Assembly: GCA_965220835.1 (NCBI GenBank) | Contig: OZ244842.1 | Location: forward strand, 682,001 to 746,000 | DNA: 64,000 nt | Reading direction: 5' to 3' | Source of the DNA: Azophilus sp965220835 | GTDB taxonomy: Bacteria > Pseudomonadota > Gammaproteobacteria > Pseudomonadales > Azotimanducaceae | Shown: one piece after another, positions 1 to 9,818 of the stretch | Numbering within the stretch: position 1 is the stretch's first letter | Layout: the number at the start of each line of letters is the position of its first letter | Notes under the pieces: model-generated | What the model saw: only the letters and a program-made list of their open reading frames with translations | Told to the model about the DNA's origin: nothing | The model's database searches: none | Position numbers and translations under genes: made by a program

Positions 1-620
1 GGCGCACTGCTTGGCCAAAGCAGGCTGACCAGAATGCCCGCAATCATCGCAGCCAAAGTGGGCGGTAGGGCCTTGCGCAACGGCTTCGGCCAAAAGATGC
101 CCGTCAGCAGCGTGATTGCGCCAATGGCCAGTGCATCGAAGTTGATGCGGCTCACCAATTCCGGCAGCGCCATCAGGGCGCTCAGGACGTTTGAGGCCAT
201 TGGGTGGCCGAGAAAGGGCAAGATCTGCAGGCCGATGATGATGACGCCAATGCCGGACTTGAAGCCGGATATGACTGAGTGGGGCGTGTAGGTGATGTAG
301 CGCCCGATGCGCATGGCCCCCAACATGATTTGCATGAGCCCGGCGAGGACGACGATGGTTAGCGCTTCCGCGAGCGTCTCCGCGTGGCTGGAAACGATGA
401 CGGCCATGGTGATGGCGATCGGCCCCGTGGGCCCGGATATACGCGCGCGCGTGCCGCCAAACACCGCGGCGAAGAAACACACCGAGATGGCGCCGTACAA
501 GCCCGACATCGGGCCAAGGCCTGAGGCAACGCCGAATGCCAGGGACGGCGGCAGCGCCACCACGGCGGAGATAATGCCGCCGAACAGGTCTCCGCGCAGA
601 TCCCGCAGGCTGTAGTTCAT
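1..620 (-). CDS. SulP/SLC26-family anion permease, N-terminal part (cut by window edge)
   Basis: About 206 residues are visible, reading leftward from an ATG at 620; the rest lies outside the window. The protein begins MNYSLRDLRGDLFGGII and has alternating hydrophobic helices. Family-typical stretches include ALPPSLAFGVASGLGP near the start and SGPTGPIAITMAV around residue 60, the SulP anion-site region. The family moves sulfate, bicarbonate, dicarboxylates or other anions across the inner membrane; the substrate cannot be told here. The gene is last of three on this strand (amtB, STAS-VOC, SulP), 60 bp after the STAS-VOC gene. SulP proteins usually carry a C-terminal STAS domain; whether this one does cannot be seen, but a separate STAS protein is encoded next door. 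Confidence 0.88.
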   Translation of the reverse strand, partial: MNYSLRDLRGDLFGGIISAVVALPPSLAFGVASGLGPMSGLYGAISVCFFAAVFGGTRARISGPTGPIAITMAVIVSSHAETLAEALTIVVLAGLMQIMLGAMRIGRYITYTPHSVISGFKSGIGVIIIGLQILPFLGHPMASNVLSALMALPELVSRINFDALAIGAITLLTGIFWPKPLRKALPPTLAAMIAGILVSLLWPSSA

Positions 621-680
621 GTCCGATCTGGTGGAGCGGTTACAGGGGGTTCTGCCGCGGGCCCCCGATCGCTGGCGTGG

Positions 681-1430
681 TCACACGGCGCCCTTGACGT
701 GGGACGAACTGATGCGAATCCAGTAGCCGGAAGGCCCGGTGACGTGGAACAGGTCGTGAATGCTGCCGCGCTCGATGTCCGTCACGTGGACGCCGTCGTC
801 CTTGAATCGCCGCCACACTTGGTCCACGTCATCAACAATCAGATCGAAGGGCGCCTTGGCACCGTCCTCCATAGGTTGTGCCGCGCGGGTTAGGATCAGG
901 TGGGTGCCGCCCCGCAATTCCACGATGGCCATGTCCGCCTTTCTCAGGATGCTGCGCAGGCCGTGGCGAACGAAAAAGTCGTGCGCCGCCCCGACGTCCT
1001 CCACCGGCATCCGCACGTGGCCAATGGCGAAGACGGGACGTTCGTGGTCCGCCAGAGCGCCTGGACTGCCGCTGTCTTCGCCGGCGGTGCCTGGTCCACG
1101 CATCTCGGCCAGCGCTTCGGCTCGCGAGCCGTGGGCGGAGATCACCTTGCTGAAGCCGCTGATGTTGAAGACGTCGGCAATGGTCGGTGACATGGCGCAC
1201 AAGGCAAACCGCGCGCCCCGTTGGCGCAGGGCCTTGGCAACGATCAAAATCGCCCGCAAGCCGGCACTGCTGACGTAGGTGATGCTCTCAAAGTCGGCGA
1301 CCACGGCGCTTTGCTGATCGTCAATCGCCGCGGTCAAAGACTGTTGGAATTGGTGGGCGTTGGCGCTGTCGATTCGACCCTCGGGCTTGAGAATCAAGAC
1401 GCCTTCCTGATGTTCGCTGTGGATGTCCAT
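681..1430 (-). CDS. STAS-domain / VOC (glyoxalase-fold) fusion protein
   Basis: A 249-residue cytoplasmic protein with two recognisable halves. Residues about 1-108 form a STAS (anti-sigma factor antagonist) domain with the phosphorylatable-serine motif YVSSAGLRAILIVAK; it resembles the stand-alone STAS protein at 37369-37704. After a Gly/Pro/Asp-rich linker, residues about 130-245 form a single VOC module (FAIGHVRMPVEDVGAAHDFF, LRGGTHLIL, GPSGYWIRISS) with His and Glu residues in positions that could bind a metal. The gene lies 29 bp after amtB and 60 bp before the SulP permease, so the three are probably co-transcribed. Inference: a regulatory STAS switch joined to a small-molecule-binding domain, perhaps acting on the permease or an unseen anti-sigma partner. 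No RsbW-like kinase is in the window. The true function is unknown. Confidence 0.85.
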   Translation of the reverse strand: MDIHSEHQEGVLILKPEGRIDSANAHQFQQSLTAAIDDQQSAVVADFESITYVSSAGLRAILIVAKALRQRGARFALCAMSPTIADVFNISGFSKVISAHGSRAEALAEMRGPGTAGEDSGSPGALADHERPVFAIGHVRMPVEDVGAAHDFFVRHGLRSILRKADMAIVELRGGTHLILTRAAQPMEDGAKAPFDLIVDDVDQVWRRFKDDGVHVTDIERGSIHDLFHVTGPSGYWIRISSSHVKGAV

Positions 1431-1459
1431 AGGATTCCTTGTGAGACTGGCCGTGGGGT

Positions 1460-2896
<1,437 letters not shown>

Positions 2897-2988
2897 GCTT
2901 CACCCCCTGACTGCGTTGATTGTGTAACGAGTTTTTCCGCAACTTCCCTCAAGGGCGATTTGGCACTGTTGTTTCCGGTAGGTCAAGG

Positions 2989-3125
2989 CGAACTTTGGCC
3001 CTGGGGGCCAAAGTTCGTTGGAGTATCGCTAACGCGAAAGCGAACCTTCGGTTCGTTGGAGTTTCGCTAACGCGAAAGCGAACCTTCGGTTCGTTGGAGT
3101 TTCGCTGGCGCGAAACTCTGCGAAC
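2989..3125. repeat. Tandem 38-bp hairpin repeat array with adjoining 12-bp inverted repeat
   Basis: Three copies of a 38-bp unit beginning GTTCGTTGGAG start at 3013, 3051 and 3089; the last is partial and diverged. Units one and two differ by a single base. Each unit contains two hairpins: TTTCGC-TAAC-GCGAAA and CGAACC-TTC-GGTTCG. The array is preceded by a perfect 12-bp inverted repeat, CGAACTTTGGCC (2989-3000) and its complement (3006-3017), with a 5-base loop. Units abut with no unique spacers, so this is not a CRISPR array. A 30-bp segment of the third unit recurs in reverse orientation at 45076-45105. It sits in the 495-bp gap between divergent amtB and pyrG. Inference: a REP-like dispersed element. 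Confidence 0.85.
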
Positions 3126-3187
3126 TGGGGGGGGCGATGGGCTGCGGGTTGATTCTGAACCAGGGTTCGCGAATCTCCAATTCATCG

Positions 3188-3216
3188 TTGAGCTAGGCTC
3201 GCCAATTTGTTACTGT
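3188..3216 (+). promoter_or_regulatory. Possible sigma-70 promoter for pyrG
   Basis: TTGAGC (3188-3193) and TACTGT (3211-3216) are separated by 17 bases, about 175 bases upstream of the chosen pyrG start. The -10 match is poor and the assignment is tentative. Apart from this and the repeat array, nothing else is seen between 3126 and 3391. Confidence 0.2.
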
Positions 3217-3391
3217 GCAATCCCATCTTGGACGTTGCCCGCAGCAGCCGAGGTTGTGGCGTTTTCGGGAGCCTTGGCGCGTGCAGCGGGTCCTGCCAAT
3301 TGATGGAGCCTGCAAGCTTGGCCAACTCGAACAGGTCGCCGGCACCGGAACCAGGCCGCTTCGCCAGAGCGGCCCGGTTGGGGGGCAGCCC

Positions 3392-5047
3392 GTGACCCGC
3401 TTCGTTTTCGTGACCGGCGGCGTGGTTTCCTCCTTGGGCAAGGGCATCCTCACCGCCTCCCTGGCATCCGTCCTCGAAGCCCGCCAGCTTAAGGTCGATG
3501 TGCTGAAGATGGATCCCTACATCAATGTGGATCCCGGCACCATGAGCCCCTTTCAGCACGGTGAGGTGTTCGTCACCGCCGACGGGGCCGAAACCGACCT
3601 CGATCTCGGCCACTACGAACGCTTCACCCACGTGCGCATGTCCCGGCGCAACAACTTCACCACCGGCAGCATCTACGCCGAGGTCATCCGGCGCGAACGG
3701 CGCGGCGACTACCTGGGCGCCACGGTGCAGGTCATCCCGCACATCACCGACGAGATCAAGCGGCGCATTTTGCTCGTCGGCGAGGGTGCGGACGTGGTGA
3801 TCGTCGAGACCGGCGGCACCGTCGGCGACATCGAATCCCAGCCCTTTCTGGAGGCCATCCGCCAATTGCGCCTCGAAATCGGGGTGGCGCGCACGCTCTA
3901 CATCCATTTGACTTTGGTGCCGTATCTCAACGCCGCCAGCGAGATCAAGACCAAGCCCACCCAGCACTCGGTGAAGGAACTGCGCTCCATCGGCCTGCAG
4001 CCGGACATTCTGGTGTGCCGCTCGGACCACGAGCTGCCTGCCTCGGCGCGGGCCAAAATCGCGCTGTTCTCGAACGTGGAGGAGCGGGCCGTGGTCTCCA
4101 TTGTCAACGCCGAGACCATCTACCAAGTCCCTGGGGTCTTGAACGAACAGGGCGTTGACGACTATGTGGTGGAGCGCTTTGGGCTCGATTGCAGCGCCGC
4201 CGACCTGTCGAGTTGGGCGGCAGTTGTTCAAGCGGAGCTCAATCCCCAAGGGGAAGTGCGCATCGCCATCGTCGGCAAGTACCTTGAGTTGCTCGACGCC
4301 TACAAGTCCTTGATCGAGGCCGTCAACCACGCCGGCATCAAGTACGGCGTGCGCCCGGTCATCGACTTTGTTGACGCGGAGGAGTTGGAGCAGGGCGGCG
4401 TCGGGCGGCTGGCCGCGGCGAACGCCATCCTGGTGCCAGGCGGCTTCGGCAAGCGCGGCTTCGAGGGCAAGATTCTGGCCGCCGGCTACGCCCGCAAGAA
4501 CCAAGTGCCTTATTTGGGCATCTGCTACGGCTTGCACGCAGCGGTGATCGACTACGCCCGGGAGGTGGGGGGCTTGAGCGGCGCCCATTCGACGGAGATT
4601 GAAGGCGACACGCCCCATCCGGTGATTGGCTTGATCACCGAATGGACCGACCGGGAGGGCCGCGTCGAGCAGCGCAGCGCCGATGAGGACCTCGGCGGCA
4701 CCATGCGCTTGGGGGAGCAGGCCTGCCGCCTCGACCCCGAGTCCTTGGCGGCGCGCACCTACGGCTGCACCATGGTGCATGAGCGCCACCGCCACCGCTA
4801 TGAGGTCAACAATCGCTACATGGCGAAATTGGAGCGGCTGGGCCTGCGCGTTGCCGGGCGCTCCGAGGACGGCGAATTGGTTGAGATGATTGAGATCGAA
4901 GGCCATCCGTGGTTCCTGGCCTGTCAGTTCCATCCGGAGTTCACGTCATCGCCCAGAGGGGGGCACCCGGTGTTCAACGGGTTCATAGGGGCAGCCTTGG
5001 AGCAGGCGTCGGCACCGCCTGCGCTTCTGAAAGACGGCACCGGCTGA
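3392..5047 (+). CDS. pyrG: CTP synthase
   Basis: A 551-residue enzyme making CTP from UTP, ATP and glutamine. The synthetase (amidoligase) half begins TRFVFVTGGVVSSLGKGI, which carries the P-loop. The C-terminal class-I glutamine amidotransferase half shows LGICYGLHAAVIDYAR, with the nucleophile Cys, and ends in CQFHPEFTSSPRGGHPVF with the catalytic His-x-Glu. The reading frame is open from 3215, but homology starts at the GTG at 3392, which follows a G-rich stretch; that gives the family's usual length. The stop overlaps the kdsA start by one base (TGATG). It heads the overlapping gene string pyrG-kdsA-eno-ftsB-pcm, the usual gammaproteobacterial order at its start. Confidence 0.97.
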   Translation: MTRFVFVTGGVVSSLGKGILTASLASVLEARQLKVDVLKMDPYINVDPGTMSPFQHGEVFVTADGAETDLDLGHYERFTHVRMSRRNNFTTGSIYAEVIRRERRGDYLGATVQVIPHITDEIKRRILLVGEGADVVIVETGGTVGDIESQPFLEAIRQLRLEIGVARTLYIHLTLVPYLNAASEIKTKPTQHSVKELRSIGLQPDILVCRSDHELPASARAKIALFSNVEERAVVSIVNAETIYQVPGVLNEQGVDDYVVERFGLDCSAADLSSWAAVVQAELNPQGEVRIAIVGKYLELLDAYKSLIEAVNHAGIKYGVRPVIDFVDAEELEQGGVGRLAAANAILVPGGFGKRGFEGKILAAGYARKNQVPYLGICYGLHAAVIDYAREVGGLSGAHSTEIEGDTPHPVIGLITEWTDREGRVEQRSADEDLGGTMRLGEQACRLDPESLAARTYGCTMVHERHRHRYEVNNRYMAKLERLGLRVAGRSEDGELVEMIEIEGHPWFLACQFHPEFTSSPRGGHPVFNGFIGAALEQASAPPALLKDGTG

Positions 5048-5892
5048 TGCGCCTTTGCGGTTTCGAGGCCGGGCTGGATGCGCCCCTGTTCCTCATTGCC
5101 GGCCCGTGCGTCATTGAGAGCGAAGCGTTGGCCCTGTCCACGGCCGAGACGCTCAAGGGCATCGCCGAAGCGCTGGATGTGCCCTTCATCTACAAGAGCT
5201 CCTTCGATAAGGCCAACCGCTCCTCCCACGAGAGCTATCGTGGCCCGGGACTGCACGAGGGCCTCAAGGTGCTGGAACGGGTGCGCCGGGAGGTCGGCGT
5301 ACCCGTGCTGACAGACGTGCACGAGTACACGCCGTTGGACGAAGTGGCGGATGTGGTCTCGGTGCTGCAAACGCCGGCCTTTCTCTGCCGGCAGACCGAC
5401 TTCATCGCCCGGGTGGCCGCTTGCGGCAAGCCGGTCAACATCAAAAAAGGCCAGTTTCTGGCCCCGGCGGACATGCGCAACGTGGTGGCCAAGGCCCGTG
5501 CCCAAGGCAACGAGGGCATCATGGTCTGCGAGCGGGGCGCGAGCTTCGGCTACAACAACTTGGTCAGCGACATGCGCGCCTTGGCCGTCATGCGCGAGAC
5601 CGGCTGCCCAGTGGTGTTCGACGCCACCCATTCGGTGCAAATGCCCGGTGCCCGCGGCAACGTATCCGGCGGCCAGCGCCACATGGTGCCAGTGCTGGCC
5701 CGGGCTGCGGTGGGGGCAGGGGTTGCGGGGCTGTTCATGGAAACCCATCCGGACCCGGACCAAGCGCTTTCCGATGGCCCCAACGCCTGGCCGCTGGGGC
5801 TGATGAAGCCACTGCTCGCCGGCCTCAAGGCCATCGACGATGCCGTCAAGGGCGGCCCCCTGCTGGAAACCCAGGTGGAGGCGGTGGCATGA
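5047..5892 (+). CDS. kdsA: 3-deoxy-8-phosphooctulonate synthase
   Basis: A 281-residue cytoplasmic enzyme that condenses phosphoenolpyruvate with arabinose-5-phosphate to Kdo-8-phosphate for the lipopolysaccharide core, so the cell is Gram-negative. Family blocks are clear: LIAGPCVIES at the start, IYKSSFDKANRSS, KKGQFLAP, CERGASFGYNNLVSDMRAL, FDATHSVQMPG and FMETHPDPDQALSDGPN. The ATG at 5047 shares a base with the pyrG stop. An upstream in-frame start at 4909 would run inside pyrG and is not needed. The stop overlaps the eno start by four bases (ATGA), implying translational coupling. Confidence 0.97.
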   Translation: MRLCGFEAGLDAPLFLIAGPCVIESEALALSTAETLKGIAEALDVPFIYKSSFDKANRSSHESYRGPGLHEGLKVLERVRREVGVPVLTDVHEYTPLDEVADVVSVLQTPAFLCRQTDFIARVAACGKPVNIKKGQFLAPADMRNVVAKARAQGNEGIMVCERGASFGYNNLVSDMRALAVMRETGCPVVFDATHSVQMPGARGNVSGGQRHMVPVLARAAVGAGVAGLFMETHPDPDQALSDGPNAWPLGLMKPLLAGLKAIDDAVKGGPLLETQVEAVA

Positions 5893-7178
5893 GCCGCATC
5901 GTCGCGGTGGCCGGCCGGGAAGTGCTGGACTCCCGGGGCAACCCCACCGTGGAGGCGGAGGTGCGCACGGAGGGCGGCAGCGTCGGGCGCGCCATCACGC
6001 CATCGGGGGCCTCCACCGGCTCAAGGGAGGCCCTTGAGTTGAGGGACGCGGATGCCGCCCGCTATCTCGGCCGCGGCGTGCTGCGTGCGGTCGCTGGCAT
6101 CGGGGAACGCATCTCACCCGCCGTGGCCGGCATGGAAGCTGAAGCGCAGCAGGCACTTGATGACCGGCTGCGCGAGCTCGACGGCACCGCCAACAAATCC
6201 GCGCTCGGCGCCAACGCGCTGCTGGCGGTGTCCTTGGCCGCCGCCAAAGCGGCCGCCAAGGATCGTGGCCTGCCCCTGTACGCCCACATCAACGACTTGG
6301 CCGGCCGGCCGCGGATGCGGCTGCCAACGCCGATGATGAACATCCTTAACGGGGGCGCCCACGCCAACAACAACGTGGACATCCAGGAGTTCATGGTGCT
6401 GCCGGTGTCGCAGCCCCGGTTCTCCGAAGCGCTGCGCTGCGGTGTGGAGGTCTTTCACCATTTGAAGGCGGTCTTGGCGGAACGCGGCCTGACCACGGCG
6501 GTTGGCGACGAAGGCGGTTTTGCCCCGGACCTCGCCTCCAACGCCGAAGCCCTAGAGGTGATTGTGGAGGCCGCGGGCCGGGCAGGTTATGAACCGGGTC
6601 GGGACCTGCTGCTTGGCTTGGACTGCGCCGCTACGGAGTTTCACGACGACGGCCTCTACACGTTGTCCGGTGAGAACGCCCGCTACGACAGTGCCGGCTT
6701 CACAGCCTATTTGGCGGATTTGGCGGCTCGCTATCCAATCGCCTCCATTGAAGACGGCATGGACGAGAATGACTGGGCCGGATGGCGCTTGCTCAACGAA
6801 GCGCTTGGCGAGCGAGTGCAGTTGGTCGGCGACGACCTGTTCGTCACCGACACGTCCCTGCTGCGGCGCGGCATTGACAGCGGCGTCGCCAATGCCGTGC
6901 TCATCAAGCTCAACCAGATTGGCACCCTCTCCGAAACCTTGGATGCCATCCGCATGGCCCAAGAGGCGGGCTACGGCGTAGTGGTGTCGCACCGTTCGGG
7001 GGAGACGGAGGACGTGACCATCGCGGACCTGGCCGTGGGCGCCGGGGCCGGCCAGATCAAGACCGGCTCGCTGTGCCGTTCCGACCGGGTGGCCAAGTAC
7101 AACCAGCTGCTGCGCATTGAGGAAGCGCTGGCCGGCGATGCGCTGTACTTGGGCAGGGAAGAGGTCCGCAACGCATGA
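5889..7178 (+). CDS. eno: Enolase
   Basis: A 429-residue glycolytic enzyme that interconverts 2-phosphoglycerate and phosphoenolpyruvate in the cytoplasm. It shows the N-terminal EVLDSRGNPTVEAEV block, GANALLAVSLAAAKAAA, the catalytic Glu region VGDEGGFAPDL, the metal-binding SIEDGMDENDW, the catalytic Lys in VLIKLNQIGTLSET, and the C-terminal VVSHRSGETEDVTIADLAVG. The start is the ATG in the ATGA overlap with kdsA. A longer in-frame extension to 5421 lies inside kdsA and is a shadow. The gene overlaps ftsB by four bases. Confidence 0.98.
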   Translation: MSRIVAVAGREVLDSRGNPTVEAEVRTEGGSVGRAITPSGASTGSREALELRDADAARYLGRGVLRAVAGIGERISPAVAGMEAEAQQALDDRLRELDGTANKSALGANALLAVSLAAAKAAAKDRGLPLYAHINDLAGRPRMRLPTPMMNILNGGAHANNNVDIQEFMVLPVSQPRFSEALRCGVEVFHHLKAVLAERGLTTAVGDEGGFAPDLASNAEALEVIVEAAGRAGYEPGRDLLLGLDCAATEFHDDGLYTLSGENARYDSAGFTAYLADLAARYPIASIEDGMDENDWAGWRLLNEALGERVQLVGDDLFVTDTSLLRRGIDSGVANAVLIKLNQIGTLSETLDAIRMAQEAGYGVVVSHRSGETEDVTIADLAVGAGAGQIKTGSLCRSDRVAKYNQLLRIEEALAGDALYLGREEVRNA

Positions 7179-7453
7179 GGACGGTTGCCGCACTGCTGGT
7201 TTTGCTGCTGATTGGCTTGCAGTACCAATCTTGGTTTGGTGACAGTGGCTACTTCAAGGCCGCTGCGCTGAAGGCCCAATTGCAGGCTGAGGAGCGCCGT
7301 GCCGAGCTGCAGAAGCAGCGCAACCGCCTGCTGCGCGGGGAGGTGAGGGCATTGACCGATAGCGATGCGGCGGTGGAGGCCCGGGCGCGCACGGACCTGG
7401 GCATGATCAAGGATGGCGAAGTCTTCTACATCGTCACCGACGAGCCGCGGTGA
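7175..7453 (+). CDS. ftsB: Cell division protein FtsB
   Basis: A 92-residue bitopic membrane protein of the FtsQLB divisome complex. One N-terminal helix (TVAALLVLLLIGLQYQSWF) is followed by a periplasmic coiled coil rich in Ala, Gln, Glu and Arg (about residues 28-55), then the DSDAAVEARARTDLGMIKDGE block and the FYIV ending typical of FtsB. It starts in the ATGA overlap with eno and overlaps pcm by four bases (GTGA). In relatives the next genes are ispD and ispF; they are absent here. Confidence 0.94.
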   Translation: MRTVAALLVLLLIGLQYQSWFGDSGYFKAAALKAQLQAEERRAELQKQRNRLLRGEVRALTDSDAAVEARARTDLGMIKDGEVFYIVTDEPR

Positions 7454-8112
7454 GAAGCTACGACCTCAACGGCATCGGCATGACCTCGGCCCGCAGCCGC
7501 AAGCGCTTGGTCGAGGCGCTGGAACGCAAGGCAATCACCCATGCGGGCGTGCTCGAAGCCTTTGCGGAGGTGCCGCGCCACATTTTCGTGGAAGAGGCGA
7601 TGGCCCACCTCGCCTATCTGGACCAAGCCTTGCCCATCGGCCATGGCCAGACCATTTCCCAGCCTTCCACAGTGGCGGTGATGACCGCGGCATTGCTGGA
7701 GACGCCCAAGGACAGCGTGCTGGAAGTCGGCACCGGGTCGGGGTTCCAGACCGCCCTCTTGGCGAAGCTGTGCGGCAAGGTGTTCACCGTGGAGCGGGTC
7801 AAGCCGCTGCTTGACCAGGCGCGCCACCGCTTTGAGGCACTGGAGATTCACAACGTGCTCTCCAAGTTGGGCGACGGCTACAACGGCTGGCCCGACAAGG
7901 GCCCTTTTGCCGGCATTCTGGTCACCGCCGCCCCCCGTGCGGTTCCCCAAGAGCTGTTGGAGCAACTCGACATCGGGGGCCGCATGGTCGTGCCCGTGGG
8001 CGGCGACGGGAAGCAGCGCCTGAGAGTGATTGACCGCACCCGGCAAGGCTACGAGGAGCGGGAGGGGGATGGCGTGCGCTTCGTGCCCTTGGTCAAGGGT
8101 CTGCGGACCTGA
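7450..8112 (+). CDS. pcm: Protein-L-isoaspartate O-methyltransferase
   Basis: A 220-residue repair enzyme that methylates isoaspartyl residues in aged proteins using S-adenosylmethionine. Landmarks are VPRHIFVEEAMAHLAYLDQAL, PIGHGQTISQPSTVA, the SAM-binding VLEVGTGSGFQTALLA, and VTAAPRAVPQELLEQLDIGG. It starts at GTG 7450, overlapping the ftsB stop (GTGA). In Pseudomonas-type genomes surE lies just before pcm; here pcm directly follows ftsB. A DUF368 gene begins 20 bp downstream, and nlpD follows that. Confidence 0.96.
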   Translation: MRSYDLNGIGMTSARSRKRLVEALERKAITHAGVLEAFAEVPRHIFVEEAMAHLAYLDQALPIGHGQTISQPSTVAVMTAALLETPKDSVLEVGTGSGFQTALLAKLCGKVFTVERVKPLLDQARHRFEALEIHNVLSKLGDGYNGWPDKGPFAGILVTAAPRAVPQELLEQLDIGGRMVVPVGGDGKQRLRVIDRTRQGYEEREGDGVRFVPLVKGLRT

Positions 8113-8132
8113 TTGGCATCTGGCCCCTCGCC

Positions 8133-9065
8133 ATGCGCAGCCAGCCGACCGGGGCGCGGGACTCCACCCAACCAGCGCCTTCGGCGGGCGGTGAGCGTCG
8201 CTCTTGGTCCGGCCTGTTCATCCGCGGACTTGCCATGGGCGCCGTTGAACTGGTGCCTGGCGTCTCTGGGGGAACGATCGCCTTCGTGACCGGCATTTAC
8301 CGGGAGCTAGTGGCGAGCCTGGCATCCTTCGGGCCCGCCACCATCGGCTGGAGCCTGACCGATCCCAAACGCTTTTGGCGGCACCATAACTTGGGGTTTC
8401 TCGCTTGCCTGGGGGCTGGCATGGTGGTCAGCCTGTTGGTCTTTGCGCAGTTGGTCAGCCATTGGCTGGCCTCTGCGCCGACCTTGGTTTGGGGGTTTTT
8501 CTTCGGCCTGATCCTGTATTCGGCCATTGACATCGGCCGCCGCCGTGCAGTGCGGCATTTGCTGCCGTTCGGCATCGTCGGCGGCCTTTGCGGCGCTGCT
8601 GCGGGTTCGATTGAGCCCTTTGGCACCGAGCCTGGGCCGCTGGCCTTCTTCGTCGGCGGCGCCTTGGCGGTGGGCGCTTGGCTGCTGCCGGCGGTGTCCG
8701 GCAGCTTCGTGCTGCTGCTGCTGGGCTTGTACGCCTCCGTGCTGGGTGCCCTTGCGGGCTTTGAATGGTCGGTGCTGGCCATCTTTGGATTGGGATGCGC
8801 GCTTGGCGCAGCACTCTTTTCGCGGCTCTTCCACTGGTTGCTGGAGTGGCGCTTCGAGGCGGTCATGAGCTTCCTGACCGGCTTGATGGCGGGCGGCCTG
8901 CTGCGGCTGTGGCCCTGGCGCCACGAGGGCGCGCTGCTGACCCCGTCGGAATGGGCACGGGCCACGGGTGCGGGGGAAGGCGATGTGGGTCTGGTCGTCG
9001 CCATGATGGGGCTCGGTGCAGGCAGCCTGTGGCTGCTCACCCGGATGCGATCGACCGCGGGATGA
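8133..9065 (+). CDS. DUF368 membrane protein (undecaprenyl-phosphate transporter family)
   Basis: A 310-residue inner-membrane protein with eight or more hydrophobic helices. The family signature GAVELVPGVSGGTIAFVTGIY lies near residues 33-52, and a related half-repeat (LLPAVSGSFVLLLLGLY) occurs around residue 190, as expected for the inverted-repeat fold. DUF368 proteins have been shown to recycle undecaprenyl phosphate across the inner membrane for wall and envelope synthesis (PopT); that role is carried over by family only. The position between pcm and nlpD, both envelope- or stress-linked, is seen in several marine gammaproteobacteria. The first 25 residues are polar and weakly conserved, so the start could be slightly downstream. 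Confidence 0.9.
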   Translation: MRSQPTGARDSTQPAPSAGGERRSWSGLFIRGLAMGAVELVPGVSGGTIAFVTGIYRELVASLASFGPATIGWSLTDPKRFWRHHNLGFLACLGAGMVVSLLVFAQLVSHWLASAPTLVWGFFFGLILYSAIDIGRRRAVRHLLPFGIVGGLCGAAAGSIEPFGTEPGPLAFFVGGALAVGAWLLPAVSGSFVLLLLGLYASVLGALAGFEWSVLAIFGLGCALGAALFSRLFHWLLEWRFEAVMSFLTGLMAGGLLRLWPWRHEGALLTPSEWARATGAGEGDVGLVVAMMGLGAGSLWLLTRMRSTAG

Positions 9066-9068
9066 AGC

Positions 9069-9812
9069 ATGGGCAGCGGAACGATCATACGTCTTGGCAT
9101 GTTGGGCTTGCTGATTGGCGCGGCGCTGTCGCTGGCTGGCTGCGCCACCCAAGGCCGCGTCACGGTTGCCGAGCGCTCCCCAGGCCCAGTTGACAGCGCC
9201 CCGGTGGCCAAGCCTGCTGCGCAGCAGGCCGTGCATACGGTCAAGCGCGGCGACACCCTTTATGCCATCAGCCGTTCAACGGGCGTGTCGGTGCGAAACT
9301 TGGCCCGATTGAACGGGTTAAAGCCACCGTACCGCATCTTCCCCGGCCAGCAGCTGCGCTTGAGCGGCGGGGAGGTGGCGGCCAGGCCCGCACCACGCGG
9401 TGCGCAAGCCCGGCCGAAGCCATCGGGCAGCCGTGCGCCGACCAGCCAGGCCGGTGGCGTGACCTGGCGTTGGCCCACGTCCAGCCGCGTGGTCAACGAG
9501 TACGGTGGCACCAACAAGGGCTTGGACTTTGTCGTGCAGCCGGGCACTCAAGTCTTGAGCGCCGCCGATGGCGAAGTGGTTTACGCCGGCGCCGGCTTGG
9601 CCGGGTTTGAGCGTTTGGTCATCGTGCGCCACAACGCCGAGTATCTGTCGGCCTACAGCGTCAACCAACCGATCATTGTCAAGGAGAAGCAGCGCATCAA
9701 GGGGGGGCAGCCCATCGCCGCCATCAACGGCGGCGGCCGCGCCGCCCAAGCACTGCACTTTGAGATTCGCCGGAACGGCAAGCCGATCAGCCCCCGTTCG
9801 GTGTTGAAGTGA
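9069..9812 (+). CDS. nlpD: NlpD-like murein hydrolase activator (LysM-LytM lipoprotein)
   Basis: A 247-residue lipoprotein: signal peptide with lipobox LSLAGC (Cys near residue 25), a LysM domain (HTVKRGDTLYAISRSTGVS through IFPGQQL, about residues 56-99), a Pro/Arg linker, and a C-terminal M23/LytM domain. The LytM metal ligands are degenerate (NKGLDF and ALHFEIR in place of the HxxxD and HxH motifs). That matches NlpD, which activates a cell-wall amidase at the septum rather than cutting murein itself. It follows the DUF368 gene by 3 bp. rpoS, which normally comes next, is absent; convergent fdxA ends 6 bp away. Confidence 0.92.
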   Translation: MGSGTIIRLGMLGLLIGAALSLAGCATQGRVTVAERSPGPVDSAPVAKPAAQQAVHTVKRGDTLYAISRSTGVSVRNLARLNGLKPPYRIFPGQQLRLSGGEVAARPAPRGAQARPKPSGSRAPTSQAGGVTWRWPTSSRVVNEYGGTNKGLDFVVQPGTQVLSAADGEVVYAGAGLAGFERLVIVRHNAEYLSAYSVNQPIIVKEKQRIKGGQPIAAINGGGRAAQALHFEIRRNGKPISPRSVLK

Positions 9813-9818
9813 GCAGGC

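Noticed and set aside
3013..3125. Tandem 38-bp repeats resembling a CRISPR array.
   Set aside because: The units abut directly with no unique spacers and there are no cas genes.
2920..3303. Plus-strand frame with repeated SLTRKRTFGS-type protein repeats.
   Set aside because: The protein repeat is only a translation of the intergenic DNA repeat array.
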